A DNA stretch of 64,000 nt from Leuctra nigra (Eukaryota; Arthropoda; Insecta; Plecoptera; Leuctridae). The stretch covers positions 24,832,345 to 24,896,344 of the forward strand of contig OW203762.1 in NCBI GenBank assembly GCA_934045905.1, written 5' to 3'. Below the pieces are notes generated by a model that did no database searches, was not told where the DNA came from, and worked only from the letters and a program-made list of their open reading frames with translations. This document shows positions 1 to 12,800 of this stretch, piece by piece. The translations under genes were made by a program, and so were the position numbers. Numbering within the stretch: the first letter of the stretch is position 1; every line of letters starts with the position of its first letter.

Positions 1-1153
1 CCCCCCCCCCCCCCCACCATCTCGCCGTCTTAAGCATGATAAATCCATGATGAATCTTGATGAATCCAAGGGGTCATGAGTCAAAGGGGTCCAAAAATCA
101 ACAATTTACGTATTTTTCTTCTAAAATACATTTATGTAGTTTGTGGGGTATTCTGACGGTACTGATGAGTTTTTCTTACGGATTGCTTGTTCTAGCTCAT
201 GCAAAATACCGCGTTACACTTATGAGGTTTGTGTTCAGACTGAGTTACAGGGCCAGCTTCAGGTACATTCTTGATGTACGCGAAATATGATAATGCCGCC
301 TAACAAGGGCGTACGCAGGATTACATTTCTATTGGGGGGGGGGGGGGGGGGGGACATTCTTATTATTAATTTTAAAGATTACGGTCGAATTACGGTCGCC
401 TAAAGCCGGCCCTGCTGAGTTATCATGTTTTGAAGGTGGCTTAGCTCACGACCTTCTCATACCCAATGTCCATCACCTCTATTATCACAACATCCCGATA
501 TAATCTACAGTTCCAGAACCTTTGACTAACAGAATCAATAAACCCAGAATATGTCCTCTAAACATCAATTATTGGCAGGCTGGAATTTTCTTATTAAAAG
601 AAGTAGCTAATAATAAATAAACAATCATACTAGTTGTTTTAAAGAAGGGTAAGTAGAAATCTCCCCCCCCCCCCCCCAACTGATATGACCACAATAACGT
701 GAGGGGCAAGAAGGGCAAGAAGACCATTTTGCGTTATTGCGTTATAAGAATCCAAATTACAACATTTTGAAGAGATAATGAGCACCTGTCCCAGATATAC
801 TTGATGTGTTTAAATAAGTCTTTTCCCCTTCAGCTCTAGAATGGGAGGGGGGTGGGGGCAAATTTGAATTAACCTGGTAGTGAAATAATTATTGGCCCTA
901 ATGATTAAACTTCAATGATTTTAATTCTATTCAATGATTCAATTACACTTCAATTAAAATAAATCCATATGGATTTGTTCTTGTCATTCTAATTTATTAC
1001 CAGATGCCCGATTATTTTCTGGCCCAGTTACCCCTATATTATCTTGCTACACAACTTGTGCTAATTCTGATTTTAAACTTGCTCATTACCTTGCTATAAA
1101 CTCAGCTCTCAATTATTTTCTTTCGGTAAATCTAGGGTTCTAATTATTTTCAG
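1..1153. other. Upstream region of wech, no gene seen
   Basis: AT-rich, non-coding in appearance. It holds a C run at the left edge, a 20-base G run at 334-353 and a C run at about 663-677. No B-box zinc-finger exon was recognised here, so any 5' exons of the adjacent TRIM-NHL gene lie further left. The last bases (TTATTTTCAG, ending at 1153) form a good splice acceptor. Confidence 0.6.
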
Positions 1154-4048
1154 AATGGACACAAAATTTCCCAATCACCTGGAGTCATCTCTGGAGTCCA
1201 CTCTGTTGTCAGCCTTCAGTTCTACGCCGTTCATGACGTTAGAAGCCACCGTTCCGATGCCACGCAACGGACGAGCAATTTCCATTGGCGATACGGGCAG
1301 CTGTGACTCGTACATCAGTGATCTCTTCCACACTCTGAGCAGCAGCGATGAGGAGCGATCGCAATACGCAAGCTGCGACGGAAGTCCACTCGGGTTCTCT
1401 CAAATGCGTCACCACATTCGCATGACAAATGATCATTCCGGCTTAAACTTCAACTCGGAAGATCTCATTCGAGCGCCACGTGATATGAACGGTGAGATTG
1501 TCCACTTGTTGGCCGAGATCCAGACCAGCCAACATGTGATGCAAGACAACCTCGATAAAACCCGAGAAGTGGCGAAGTCGGTGGAGCATCAGGCTTACGA
1601 AGTTGCTAGCGAAATACGCGAAATGAAGCGTCTCGTTGTGACGGCGATGGATGACCGAGAACGCGAACTATTGAAGATGGTCGAACGCATTCGTTTGAGC
1701 AAGTCAAATACCCTCCGCCAGCAAGATGAGGGGATTCGTTTGGCATTGGGTCGGCTGCAAAACGTTGTTGATATTTTGAAATTTGCGATGGAGAGCGGTA
1801 CGGGGATGGAGATCATGAAAGCACAAGTCCATGCTAAGACTGAGATGGCACATCTGAAGCGAGACAATCTGCCAACACAGGAGGACAGCATGATAGCGTT
1901 CATTCCTCCAGACTCATCGCTACTGAGAGCGGTAAATATCGAACATCAAAATCATAATTATTTTCTTAACATACTTGTGTTGTTTTCTATTTCATAGAAA
2001 GCACCACTTTCGTTCTTCTGTCATTTAATTAGATTACACCTTTTGGAAGTAGTTATACCTAATATTACCTACAGAAGTGTTAAATATTTTTTTATATGTG
2101 TTCTAACAATAACCATTAAAGTTCGAAGTACCTAATCAATTGGTTTTAACATTTCCGGACTCCACAAGTATAATATTTCCATAATAAAAATTCAGGATGA
2201 ATGCATTGTCACACTGTTCATTATGTCACCACTCTTAAGGAGGGATGAGTGATATAATCACGGTCTTCTGGAAATTTCTGCAAATTTGCAAAGAATTTCT
2301 AATTTCTAGAAGGCCGTGTTACCATGGCAACACAATTTTACATGTAAGACTGCACTTTTCAGATGAAAAAACGTAAAAATAAAGCAGTAAAACCCTCATA
2401 GCTCGGTAAAACGTCCACGAAGGTATACATTTAAAAATGTAATATTAAAATATTGCATCTGATACACGCTTTAGTAGTTTTTCAAAAAATTCTATAGGTG
2501 GGAAAGCATCCAAATACGCTTTTAAAAATATCAGCATGCCTTTTTCCGTATGGTCGCAATGTTAAAATGAGACAGAAACTGTAACTTTGAAGCGATATAT
2601 CTCGAAAATTAGTTCACGTTGACCACTTTTTCTCGCCATATTATGATGCAGAACATAAAAATCTATTTATTTGCGAAATTTGAACGATTTCTATACATAA
2701 GTGAAATTCGGAGATCCCTCCTTAACTCATGTGTGATCTCTCATCAGGTGTACTCGTGCGGGCGCGTAGCAAGTTCTGGCTGCGCTGGCACCAGCATCTT
2801 GGAAGGTTCACGCCAGTCTACACGAGGCCGTCTCAAGACGCTGACGCTCCACGCTCGCGATCACTTGGGTGAACTCCGTACATCGGGACACGACCAAGTG
2901 GCTGCGTACTTGGCCGAGGCCGATGGATCAACATCTCGTGCAGACATCGTCGATCGCAAAGACGGAACGTACGCCATCACGTGCTGTCCTGCGGTCGACG
3001 GACAGAGTCTCCTTCACGTGACCATGCGTGGCTTGCCAGTGCTCGGCAGTCCGTTTCCATTGGCGGTGTCCTTCCACCGCAAATACGCAGAGATTTTCTC
3101 ACCGGTGCTGACATTTGGAGAGGAGGGAGGTGCTGAGGGCCAATTCTGCCGTCCATGGGGAGTGTGCTGTGCTCGCAATGGAAATATCATTGTTGCTGAT
3201 CGCAGTAATAATCGCATTCAGGTACTATTGAATTTGAAAGTAATTACCTACGTATTAAATAGTTGTATGTCACTTGCATTGAATATTTTCAGAAGTGATG
3301 TTCACTAAATCTCTTCTGTTACTTCTAGGTGTTCAATGCTAATGGCTTGTTCAGCTTCTGCTTTGGCTCACGAGGTACCGGCATCGGTGAGTTTGAACGT
3401 CCAGCTGGGGTGGCTACTGACGGAAATGACAACATCGTCGTTGCCGACAAGGATAACCATCGGATACAAGTGTTCACTGCAAACGGTGAGTTTTCCTTCA
3501 TGTTTGGTGAGAGAGGTGCTGGCGTTGGCCAGTTCAACTACCCCTGGGATGTCGCAGTCAGCTCAAAAGGTCTCATCATTGTCTCGGACACGCGTAATCA
3601 TCGCATCCAGTTGTTCACCCACGACGGCAAGTACATCAACAAGTACGGGTTCGAGGCATCGACCAGCATGTGGAAACACTTCGACTCGCCTCGCAGCGTC
3701 TGCTTCACTCCGCAAGACCAGATCGTCGTCACGGACTTCAACAACCATCGCATTGTCATCATTGATCCCAACTTCTTGAGCGCTCGATTCCTCGGGTGCG
3801 AAGGATCCGGGCCGAAGCAGTTCCAACGTCCGCAAGGAGTAGCCGTGGACATGCAGGGTCACATCATTGTGGCCGACTCGAAGAACCACCGAGTCCAGAT
3901 CTTCGAGCAGAACGGCAGCTTCCTCACGCAGTTTGGCTCATTCGGAAAAGGCGAAGGCGAGCTGGACAGACCCAGTGGAATTTGTCTTGCTCCAGATGGT
4001 AAGATAGTGGTGATTGATTTTGGCAACAATCGTATTCAAGTCTTTTAA
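1154..4048 (+). CDS. wech: TRIM-NHL protein, wech/TRIM71 (lin-41) type, 3' part of gene
   Basis: Three coding exons: 1154-1931, 2748-3221 and 3329-4048, all joined in phase 0, giving 656 residues from the first ATG (1155). Exon 1 encodes a Ser-rich stretch, then a coiled coil (about residues 115-220) containing [20 protein letters not shown]. Exon 2 encodes a filamin-type Ig domain ending GSPFPLAV. Six NHL repeats follow, each with an IVVADxxNHRIQVF-like core, and the protein stops at FGNNRIQVF, the usual end of the family. TRIM71/wech proteins act as cytoplasmic RNA-binding repressors; Drosophila wech also links integrin to the cytoskeleton. The start is uncertain because a splice acceptor ends 2 bp before the ATG and the B-boxes expected before the coiled coil are missing. 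Probably only the 3' exons are in the window, though a B-box-less start is possible. Confidence 0.88.
2239..2721. mobile_element. TTAA-flanked element in wech intron 1 (piggyBac-like MITE, tentative)
   Basis: TTAA at 2235-2238 and 2722-2725 flanks a segment starting GGAGGGAT and ending ATCCCTCC. Inverted ends of 8 bp and a TTAA duplication suggest a piggyBac-like MITE. The GGAGGGA terminus is shared with the clearer element at 53149-53875. The segment stops 26 bp before the first base of wech exon 2. Confidence 0.5.
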
Positions 4049-4430
4049 GAAAATGGCCTGCCATTGGGCAACATGGTTCCAGCCTTACGCATATTATATG
4101 AAGTATGCTTGTTACAATATAAATGCGTTCAATGCCTTTTTATAATATTTCTCAGGAACCAGAAATGTTACAGTTACAATCTTAGCTTTTTTTTCAAATC
4201 CGCTTATTGAATAATTAAGCTGTATTGATAATTTTAAAAAATGTTCATTTTAACATTTTTTAAATTTATGTGTGCCAACTGCCAAGCAAAACCTGTTAAC
4301 TCAAAATAGACTTGAGTAAACAATATATTGTCTGAAATTTCGTGCTACATAATTAACGGAGCAAGAAAACAATACGCCAAAGGCTGACTTGTGCTAATTC
4401 ACTCCATTTTACCCTAGGGACTCAGGGATT

Positions 4431-4455
4431 TAAAGTATGTTACTAACTCTACCTC
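4431..4455 (+). promoter_or_regulatory. Paired miR-125/lin-4 and let-7 seed matches downstream of wech
   Basis: CTCAGGGA at 4431-4438 is a full 8-mer match to the miR-125/lin-4 seed. CTACCTC at 4449-4455 is a 7-mer match to the let-7 seed. They lie 380-410 bases after the wech stop codon, 10 bases apart. lin-41/TRIM71 is the classic target of both miRNAs in other animals. That this stretch is transcribed 3'UTR is an inference. Confidence 0.6.
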
Positions 4456-5597
4456 CTCTCAATGCACAGATTCCCTTCGCATTCTCAAACTACTGTTAGA
4501 CAGAAACCCTCAATAGAACTTTCTTTAATCTAATTTCCAACATGCTGCTAAATACTTCCATGAAGGGTGCTTCCAGAAATACTGATTATGTATCACATGA
4601 GTTGATAAGACTGAATACTGATGATTCTCCATAATGTACTCGAAGACTGATTTTGTACTGATTTACGTAATGCAGATGGCATTAATAAATATTAACGTAT
4701 CTTTTGGATCTCAATATGGAAGTTTTAAGCAAACTTGATAATGCATTAGGAAACATTTCTATTTAAATGTAACTTACAAATTATTATCTAGTGTTAATAA
4801 TTACTCAAAACAGCATCTACAAACTATGTAGGTAATTGTTTATTTAGTTGTGGAAAATGAGACTTTTTGGTGATGATGTTGATAATTAATGTGACTATTT
4901 GTGAACGCTGAACTGTGATCTTTCAGTGGCCACAATCCTCTACTACAATAGTCGTATATTTAAAAAAATATAGATAGGAGATTTAATTTCAAAGTCTTAT
5001 TTTTACTAGACCTACAATCAATCTGCCTTAGGTGGAGTACTACTTTCAAGTTCCTTTATTTTGTATTCCATGTAATCATCATGATTATTGATTATACACT
5101 ACGAGTAGCCTTTTAATTTAACATGAGTAATTAATCAAATCCAAGTTATTGGTACAAATCACTCAGATCTAAGTTTATAGCAAAATGAGTGATAGTAAGA
5201 AACATTGGGGTTGCGCTAATAAAGCAATTTAATTGTATGGTTAATAGCGCATCGGTCAATTGTTTCGAGTGCATGCAATAGCGCTCTGTTGTGTAAGAGT
5301 CAGTTGGTGCCATATTGAAAAGATTGAATAGTAAATTACTTGCAATGACAACCATATGCTTGCAGTACGTGTATGTATCATCCAATTATTAGCTTCTGAT
5401 ATGGGAAGCTACGTGCAAATAACGGGTTTTATTATCGATGTCCTAGATGGACGGTAGTAAAGGAAGATCATATGTTTGCAAAATATTTAATATGTTATTA
5501 TTGCAATAATGTAGTAGCTTTTGAGTAAAAGCACTTGTTTTACATTACATTTTTTTATTGCCTTGATTAGATGTATAGTCTACGAATGTATGAATCA

Positions 5598-5711
5598 AGA
5601 GCGGATTTGCTTTTTACTGAAACCAACCAAATCGATTACTTTGGCTCAACTCGATGAGAGAACCCACGAGGGGTTCTTCTGATTGGTTTAATAAAAATGC
5701 AAACCTGCTCT
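5598..5711. repeat. Small MITE with inverted ends
   Basis: Ends AGAGCGGATTTGC and, on the other strand, AGAGCAGGTTTGC are inverted copies. The arms continue imperfectly through an AAACCAA block. About 114 bp, no coding capacity; target duplication not clear. Confidence 0.55.
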
Positions 5712-6833
5712 AAATGACTTAACTTTGTGAATTTAATTGAGAGATAATGAAGTAAACTACTATTTCAGTGCAAATGAAAACTTGTCATGTTCATTTTGCA
5801 GCTTATAGTTTGGGACTAATTTAGTTCAACTAATAAAAACGTTTGGAGCAGCTAGGCCGTTTAAATGTTGGTATTTTTAGCTTGTAGGTTCTTAATAAAT
5901 AGGAGGTAACAATTTATAGACGTTCTTTGATTTTAGAACAAATGTAAATCTATATGAATAATAATAGTGGATAAGTGTTTTGACTAGTACTTACGATGTA
6001 CATTTTGGCGTCCCTTAGGAAAAACAATGATGCTCAATGTTGGATGCCATTATTTGGAGTGCAATTCAGTTTCTTCACTCTGGTACATTTGACCAGTGTA
6101 AGAAAGTGGCCTTTTCACTCGAATTCACTTTCACACTAATTGTAATTCCATTTTTGGGGGGATGTCGAATTAATACAATATTTCAGTTGGACTCTTTGTA
6201 GGTTATCATTTAATTTTTTATACTAGACAATTAATATAACCTCATTAGAAAAATTATATTAAACATTCTTTTATTATTGGTTTGTAGTTCAATATTCTAT
6301 CGTTTAAACATTTTGCATGAGCTAAGATATTTAATTTCTTAGATTCATAGCCATTCTCTTAAGTTTTTACAAAATTAAGTTATTATTCGTTATATTATAA
6401 TAATATATGAAGGGATTTTTAAAATCCCAAATATTCGTTTTCAGAACGTTGACACTAAGATCATCTTACTGTTCAATTATTGTTTATGATACTATTTTAA
6501 TAAATACACAAATTAATTATAAGTTTAATACATACTTAGTAAAGTAGATAGGTACCAACTAGTAAGTAATTCAATGTGTATCAACATTTATCATGTTAAT
6601 AAAACTTTTGTAATTGCAATAGTTTTGCCTTCATCAATAATTAATACACCTTTACCAAACTCCAACAATAGAATAAGTATCCAGAAACATGAATTTTGAT
6701 GTCACTTGCATTTTGAAATGAGGATATTGTTGCAAAAACATGTAGGTAGAGAATTTCCAACTATTTTGTATGTTAATTATAAATCTTCAACTCAAAGAAG
6801 TACAAAAACGTCTTGAATTTGGCTAATGTAATT

Positions 6834-8441
6834 GAGCGAGCGTAGCGAGCGTAGCGAGCGTCTCCTTTCGGCTCATTTGGCACGGACCTCTGTTTTTTTT
6901 GTTTTTTTTTCTGTTGGGTGAGGCTGTACAGGTCAGAGTTTTTCTTCGATCGATCTGAAATTTTGCACACATGTAGAGACAACCTTTTCTGTTTGCAGGC
7001 CCCAAATTTTTTTAAAATCCATTCATTGGTTAAAATTGAAATAAACATCTCCTGATAGGTTGAAAAATGAAAATGGTATTCGATAAATCTGATCAAATTC
7101 ATATTTTGGCTATACAGGTCAGAGTTTTACTTTGATCTAGCTGAAATTTTGCACACATGTAAAACCAACCTTCTCTGTTTGCAGACCATAATTTTTTTGA
7201 AATCCATTAATTGGTTAAAATTTAAATAAATATCTCCTGATAGGCTGAAAAATGAAAACGGTCTTCGATAATTCAGATCAAACTCATATTTTGCATGATC
7301 ATTAAGACCAACATTGTCTCTTATTTTACAAAATTTCATCCCAATCAGTTAAGAACGTATGAACTTATTAACATTTTTAATATCTGTCAGTAATGAAGTA
7401 TCAAAATGAATGTTTTCCAGTGCCAATTGGATTGAATCTGTTTTGTTTTATTTTAACCAGGGTTCTTAGATGCTTAGATGTTATTTTCAAGTTTCAATGA
7501 AAAGCATAATAATATGTTGTGTTGATTGAGTTATCATATTTCAATTCAATATGGATGTATATGTTTTCTGTGCTTGTGTACGCATTTCCGGTTCGAGAAT
7601 TTGCATGTCCCCGTGCTCGCTCACCAACGCGTTACACTGAGCGTTTTCCTAGTTTATTTTATTTGTTCCTAAAAAAGTACCGAATGGCCTTGAAAATTAG
7701 CTTCATAACTGCGATTGCACTAGTTCCGCTTTTGGTCGCGAGCTGCGATGTTCGATACTCCCTATTTTTCTTTATATAGAAAATGGTTCCGTCAGTTCCG
7801 TGTCTTCCCACCTCTTTCTGGATAATTTTATTCTTTACGTAATTATAGTTATACCAAAGGGTATAAAATAGTGAACACCTAGGTTTCAAGGTCGTAATTG
7901 TAAAAAAATAACATTTACATATTTTGTATTAATTACCGCCATCAACCTGTCAAATGTTTTTGAAATCCGTTGATTATGGTTGATTAATACATTTTTTTTT
8001 AATCTTCAGAGTGGTGGACCCGATCATTTTGAAATTTTGCAAGGTCATTGAGACCAACATTTTATCAAATTTTAAAAAGTTTCAGCTAAATCCTTTTGTT
8101 AAATTTTTTTTTTAAATCTTCCGATTGATAGAAAATTAAAATATTCTGATTAAGTTCAAATTTTGCAAGGTGATCAAGACTAACACAACATTGTCTCATA
8201 TTTTACACATTTTCGGACCACAATCAGTCAAGTATTTTCATATTTGTATCCATTTTAAGAGTTTTAAATGAGCTGTTATAAGATATTTATTCAAGTTTTT
8301 GAGTGTGTGGAAAGATGCAAAGACAATCAGAAATAAGGTACACAGAAGCATGGACTAATTAATACATGACAGAAGTTATCTTTGATTGACTGGATCGAGT
8401 TTGGTCGTAGAATCCGGTGCCCGTTCATCCACGCGTTACAC
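6834..8441. repeat. Dispersed repeat related to the interior of the 22.1-kb hAT element
   Basis: Shares blocks with 22228-23330: a GAGCGAGCGT block near the left end, then tandemly varied blocks reading CATATTTTGCA, GACCAACAT, TCTTATTTTACA, and finally CGCGTTACAC plus GAGCGTTTTCCTAGTT. The blocks recur within this segment (about 7100, 7270 and 8150), so it is internally repetitive. No coding frame survives. Borders are approximate. Confidence 0.55.
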
Positions 8442-8830
8442 CTACAATCATCACACTTTACAGGGATTAGAAACGGGCTGACTAGCTGGCAGTGTGTCTG
8501 GTCCCCTTGATCACAACAAGCGCAGAACAAGCGGCTGTGATGCCGCTCTCGTGACACATGTCTTTATCTCCCGCCAGAACAGAATACAAAACCGTCGACA
8601 ATGCGCCATTATAACTAGCAGCGGCAAGTTTGAGCTCTTTCAAACTTCACGGCAATTGTGTGAATCAAATTTAAACACTCCAAAAGCGTAATTGTTTTAA
8701 ATTTCGCGGGTCACCGGCCGGAAGTAATTGGGTGCAAATCGACGGCCGCCTTCATTTAGCATTGGTCTTAGGGGAATGACGTCACAATGCGCAGAAAGTT
8801 TCCAATCCCTGTAAAGTGTGATGATCGTAG
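8442..8830. mobile_element. MITE with about 30-bp inverted ends inside the dispersed repeat
   Basis: CTACAATCATCACACTTTAC at the left is repeated inverted at the right (GTAAAGTGTGATGATCGTAG). GTTACAC is duplicated on both sides (8435-8441 and 8831-8837). It interrupts the CGCGTTACAC word of the surrounding repeat, so it is younger than that repeat. Confidence 0.7.
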
Positions 8831-9796
8831 GTTACACAGTGTATGAACATATATTGGTCACATAACTGCAATTCTCTGAAACTGATCATTTATTTCCCTC
8901 TAGTGCAGATAACCACTTACTCTAGATCGATAGATACAAATGCATAAAGATGATCATCTTTAATTTTCTTCGCATTGGAATCAAGATTCCTTGATCTCTT
9001 CGTGAATTTGCAATATTGTTATTCATCAATTATCAAGAACGTATAGGCATTTATTTTTAACAATTCAATTTATCATTTGTAATCCATTTTATTCAATATT
9101 CTTTAACCATCAAAGATTTTATACCAAGGAAAATGTAGTAAGGTACTGGGTAGAATGGTATGTATAAAATTGAGTGCATATTATTATTATATTGTGTCCA
9201 TTTATTGCGCCAATTGTACAAATGCTGGCAGAGGTGTACTTTAAATTGCCTAGAATGTAATCACTCATTTATATTTATGTAATACAGTAATAATATGTAC
9301 AACACAACAATAGTAGTACGTAATTTCAGTACATTTACATACCCACTAGTTTGCTTTATGAACACTAAAGTATGAAATTGAAATTCTACAATGTAACCAT
9401 ATTAAGAGGGTGGAGATGGTAGGTCGCTGAAGTGAAAACATGGGCAAGAAGAGTGTTTGCAGAATCGGTAAGAGCATAGCTTCCCTCAATAACCTCTAAT
9501 TTTGTACTACCTACCTCTAAAACTTCTATGTGTTCATCATTAAATCTACTAGTACGCTGAATATAAATTGTGAATCCACCCAAAGCAAATGTGTGAATTA
9601 GCAGAATGAAAATTACAAAATTCGGAATGTTACAAATGGAGTTAGGTACATACTCGAATATAGATTCACATTTCATTTACACATTTGGAATAATAAAAAA
9701 AAAACTTTAAACCCAGCAGTTTCTTTTAACCGTACATAGTTCTTATAACTTCTTGCATGCTGAAGGTACTTTTTACAAATTTCAAATCAAATATAT

Positions 9797-9802
9797 TTTA
9801 TT
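9797..9802 (-). terminator. Poly(A) signal of TMEM214
   Basis: TTTATT on the plus strand reads AATAAA on the minus strand, 56 bases after the TMEM214 stop codon at 9858. It is the first canonical hexamer after the stop. Confidence 0.6.
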
Positions 9803-9857
9803 GAAATAAATCATAAAAACATTCAGTTGTACTCATGCATGGTTACGGATGTGGCAT

Positions 9858-12800
9858 TCACTGAACTTTGGAGAGAGTGTGAACTTTTTCCCGAACCCAG
9901 TCGTAAGTCCACGCAGCGTACACCTGAGTCGTGTTGATTGCTTCTTGGGAATACTGATGTAGCTTCTCAGGAGACAGGCTTCCACTGAAAACAAGTACTA
10001 CAATCAGCACTTCTTCATAGTTGAAGATTGTGAGTTGAGATCCAATCAACTTGTCAATTATCACAGGAAGAGAGCAACAAATAGTGACAAAAGAAGACGC
10101 TAGCAATTGAAGTTAAAATACTGATGTCTATTTTAGGCTAGGTTTATTAATAATAATAATAATAATAATCCTTCGCCCGGTTCCATAGTTGGGTCGGGGG
10201 GTGGCCAAGGCCACCACTTGCTAGGGCCTCGGACTCCTGAGCCAGCTGGCCAAGCTTGGCTCTTAGGTTTATTACTTGGAAATTTTACAATAGGTTTACT
10301 ACTAATAAAGAATACTAAGGATGCAAACCACAATCGGGCTAAAGTGACCCGCAACGCAACCAATCTGTGGATTGGGATTTTCTTGAAAAACAGGTATTTT
10401 ACGAACCCCTTAGTGAGCTCAACCCAAGAGAAGGTTCGGCATAACAATGGGGCATTGTGCGCACGCAGGTAAAGTAGGGGACGGGAAAAAAAATGACTCT
10501 TTTCCAATCCACAGATCGACTGCTGGTCACTTTAGTTGGGCGCATGCTTCATGTGTTATATGAAAATTGCCTCGTCAACAAACGAGCTCAAACCATTGCT
10601 CAACATGCCTCAACTTAATCGACTGTATTTTCATTCATTCGACTCAAGGTTATGCCCACAAGCTCGCTTGACAATGTTAATGTATAGGGAAATCTGGCCG
10701 TTTTGGACATAATACGGTATGCGGCCATAATGTGGTTACCTACTCCAAAAGTTCAACTACGCTTTCTTCTTGGGGTTGTCAAGGAATAGTGCTGCCAATA
10801 CAGTAATTCATACTGGTACATATGGACATCACATTAATTAACTTATTTGAAAATCATACATATGTCATATATACATATTTAAATATGTAATATTATGTAA
10901 TACCTATGTACAGTAAACCCTCGTTTTTACGAACTTCAATAATTCGAATTTAGGAGTAAATTCGAACTAGGTGCATGGCCCCAGTGGACAGGATAGGTTT
11001 TTACATGTTAAATCATTTTTATAAATCGAATTTTAGGTTAATTCGAAATTCGAACTGAATTTTGGTCCCAGCCCATGTTATTCCTTGCATACAGTTGTTT
11101 TAATTCGAACTTTGCAGAAGGATTGATAAAATAATCGCGAACAAACTACGAAAAAACAACACTCAAAACAAAACACAACCTTCAATGGCATCAAAATGAG
11201 ATAATCTGGCTTGCGAGGTTGGCCAAACTGCTGTTACAGGTTTGCCAACCGCACTTTTTTGCAATGGCGGGAATATTCCACAGGCGGGAATATTCAAACT
11301 TCATGAAAATGCACACAAATTTTTTTGCATTAATTATATATTTCGAACTTTTTTAATTCGAACTGGGATTTTTTGGGTCCCTTTGAATTCGAATTAACGA
11401 GGGTTTACTGTATATGTAATATGTTTCAATATGTAAATATATTGATATAAAAAAAACACTCCTGCGGCCTGCCAATATTAAATTAGAAAATGGTTATTTA
11501 CTTTACATTACATCACTACTTAGTAATGGAGGAGCACCTAAAATTAAATTTGTGTGTCTTACACAAAAATACACACTATGTGCAGTAGTGTGTGCACACG
11601 AAGTCCACTTTCTCGATTTTGCGTTAAGCAGTTATGGAATATGTAATGAAATCAAGCAGAGCTGCTATATCAATTGCAAATAGATTGAAGTCCACAAATA
11701 CAGATAAGATTGGGCGAAAGCAGAATTATTTGGTATTTTAGTTTTTCTCAGAATATCATTGAAATGGACTTATGATCTTCTGCATTTAAGTTAGTTTGAA
11801 CACTTCTTTTATTGTCACAAATAATAAATATACAATAAACACTCTTCCACTAAGTCCCTAAAAGGGACTTATCTGTGGATTAATACAAAATAATAATACA
11901 GTACGGTTGATTCACATTAAATAATACAAGAAAAGAAACACAAACATACACAAATAAATATAATTCAACTTCAAATGTGAAAGGATCATAACCATAAGGA
12001 TCAAATTTTTATTGCAGTAAAAAAAAAGAAATAATTATGCAAGAGCCATTTTTTAACTAAAACTTTTACTTGATTGTAATTTTCTAATTCTCTTAAATTG
12101 CCTGGTAACGTATTAAAAATTGAAGGGGTTTGAAATTTAAGTGACCTTCTACTATACTTGTTGGTATGAACGGGGATAATAAAATTACTGAGTAAACTAT
12201 GTCGAGTATTAAAATGATGGGAATTTACTAGGGGTGTGCGAAGCTTCGAAATAATCGAAGCTTCGAAGTCGAAGTCGAAGCTTCGACTTCGAAACCCTTT
12301 TTTCCAAAAAACGAAGCTTCGAAAATGTTCGAAGCTTCGATTTGCGTCTTCAAACTTGGCGCGACTTTCGAGGTAAATATATTTTCGTGTAGTTGGTACT
12401 TCCGAAGTCGAGAAGTTTTTGCGGTCGGCCATCTTGGTTTTAACGTCGACGCTTGCTGTCACGCTGTGCTTACTTGAAAAGGTTATGTGCCGTGTTTATT
12501 TTCGGAGATTTTAGAAATATAATGGATTTATCCGACGAAAACGAAGATGAAGTAGGCCTACTAGTGGAGGAAGGTAGTAATTCAGTTCAAGTTTAATGTT
12601 TTGTTCCAAATTTTGATTTTTTTTGAGTGAAATCAAAATCTTCGACTTCGACTTCGACTTCGGAATTTTAGGAGGTCAAATCTTCGACTTCGAAATCAAA
12701 AATCCACCTTCGCACACCCCTAGAATTTACTTGTTTGAAAGTTTCAGAAAAATAATGTTTAATGATGAATTTATAAGTAAACATTCAGTAACTTGTAAAA

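Larger units (their letters stand above)
4049..9796. other. wech 3'UTR and intergenic region
   Basis: AT-rich, with no convincing coding region. The wech 3'UTR must begin here; AATAAA occurs near 4684 and again near 6597, so a long 3'UTR is possible. The stretch also holds a small MITE (5598-5711), a dispersed repeat (6834-8441) and a MITE (8442-8830). A short minus-strand reading frame with one hydrophobic stretch (9386-9676) lies beyond the TMEM214 poly(A) signal and was not accepted as a gene. Confidence 0.6.

Noticed and set aside
6834..8441. Bacterial or viral insertion suggested by GAGCGAGCGTAGCGAGCG
   Set aside because: This is a short tandem repeat inside a dispersed repeat that recurs at 22228; no foreign gene is present.
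9386..9676. Minus-strand open frame of 96 codons with one possible membrane segment
   Set aside because: It lies beyond the TMEM214 stop and poly(A) signal, shows no family motif and no matching splice joint. TMEM214 is already complete at 9858.
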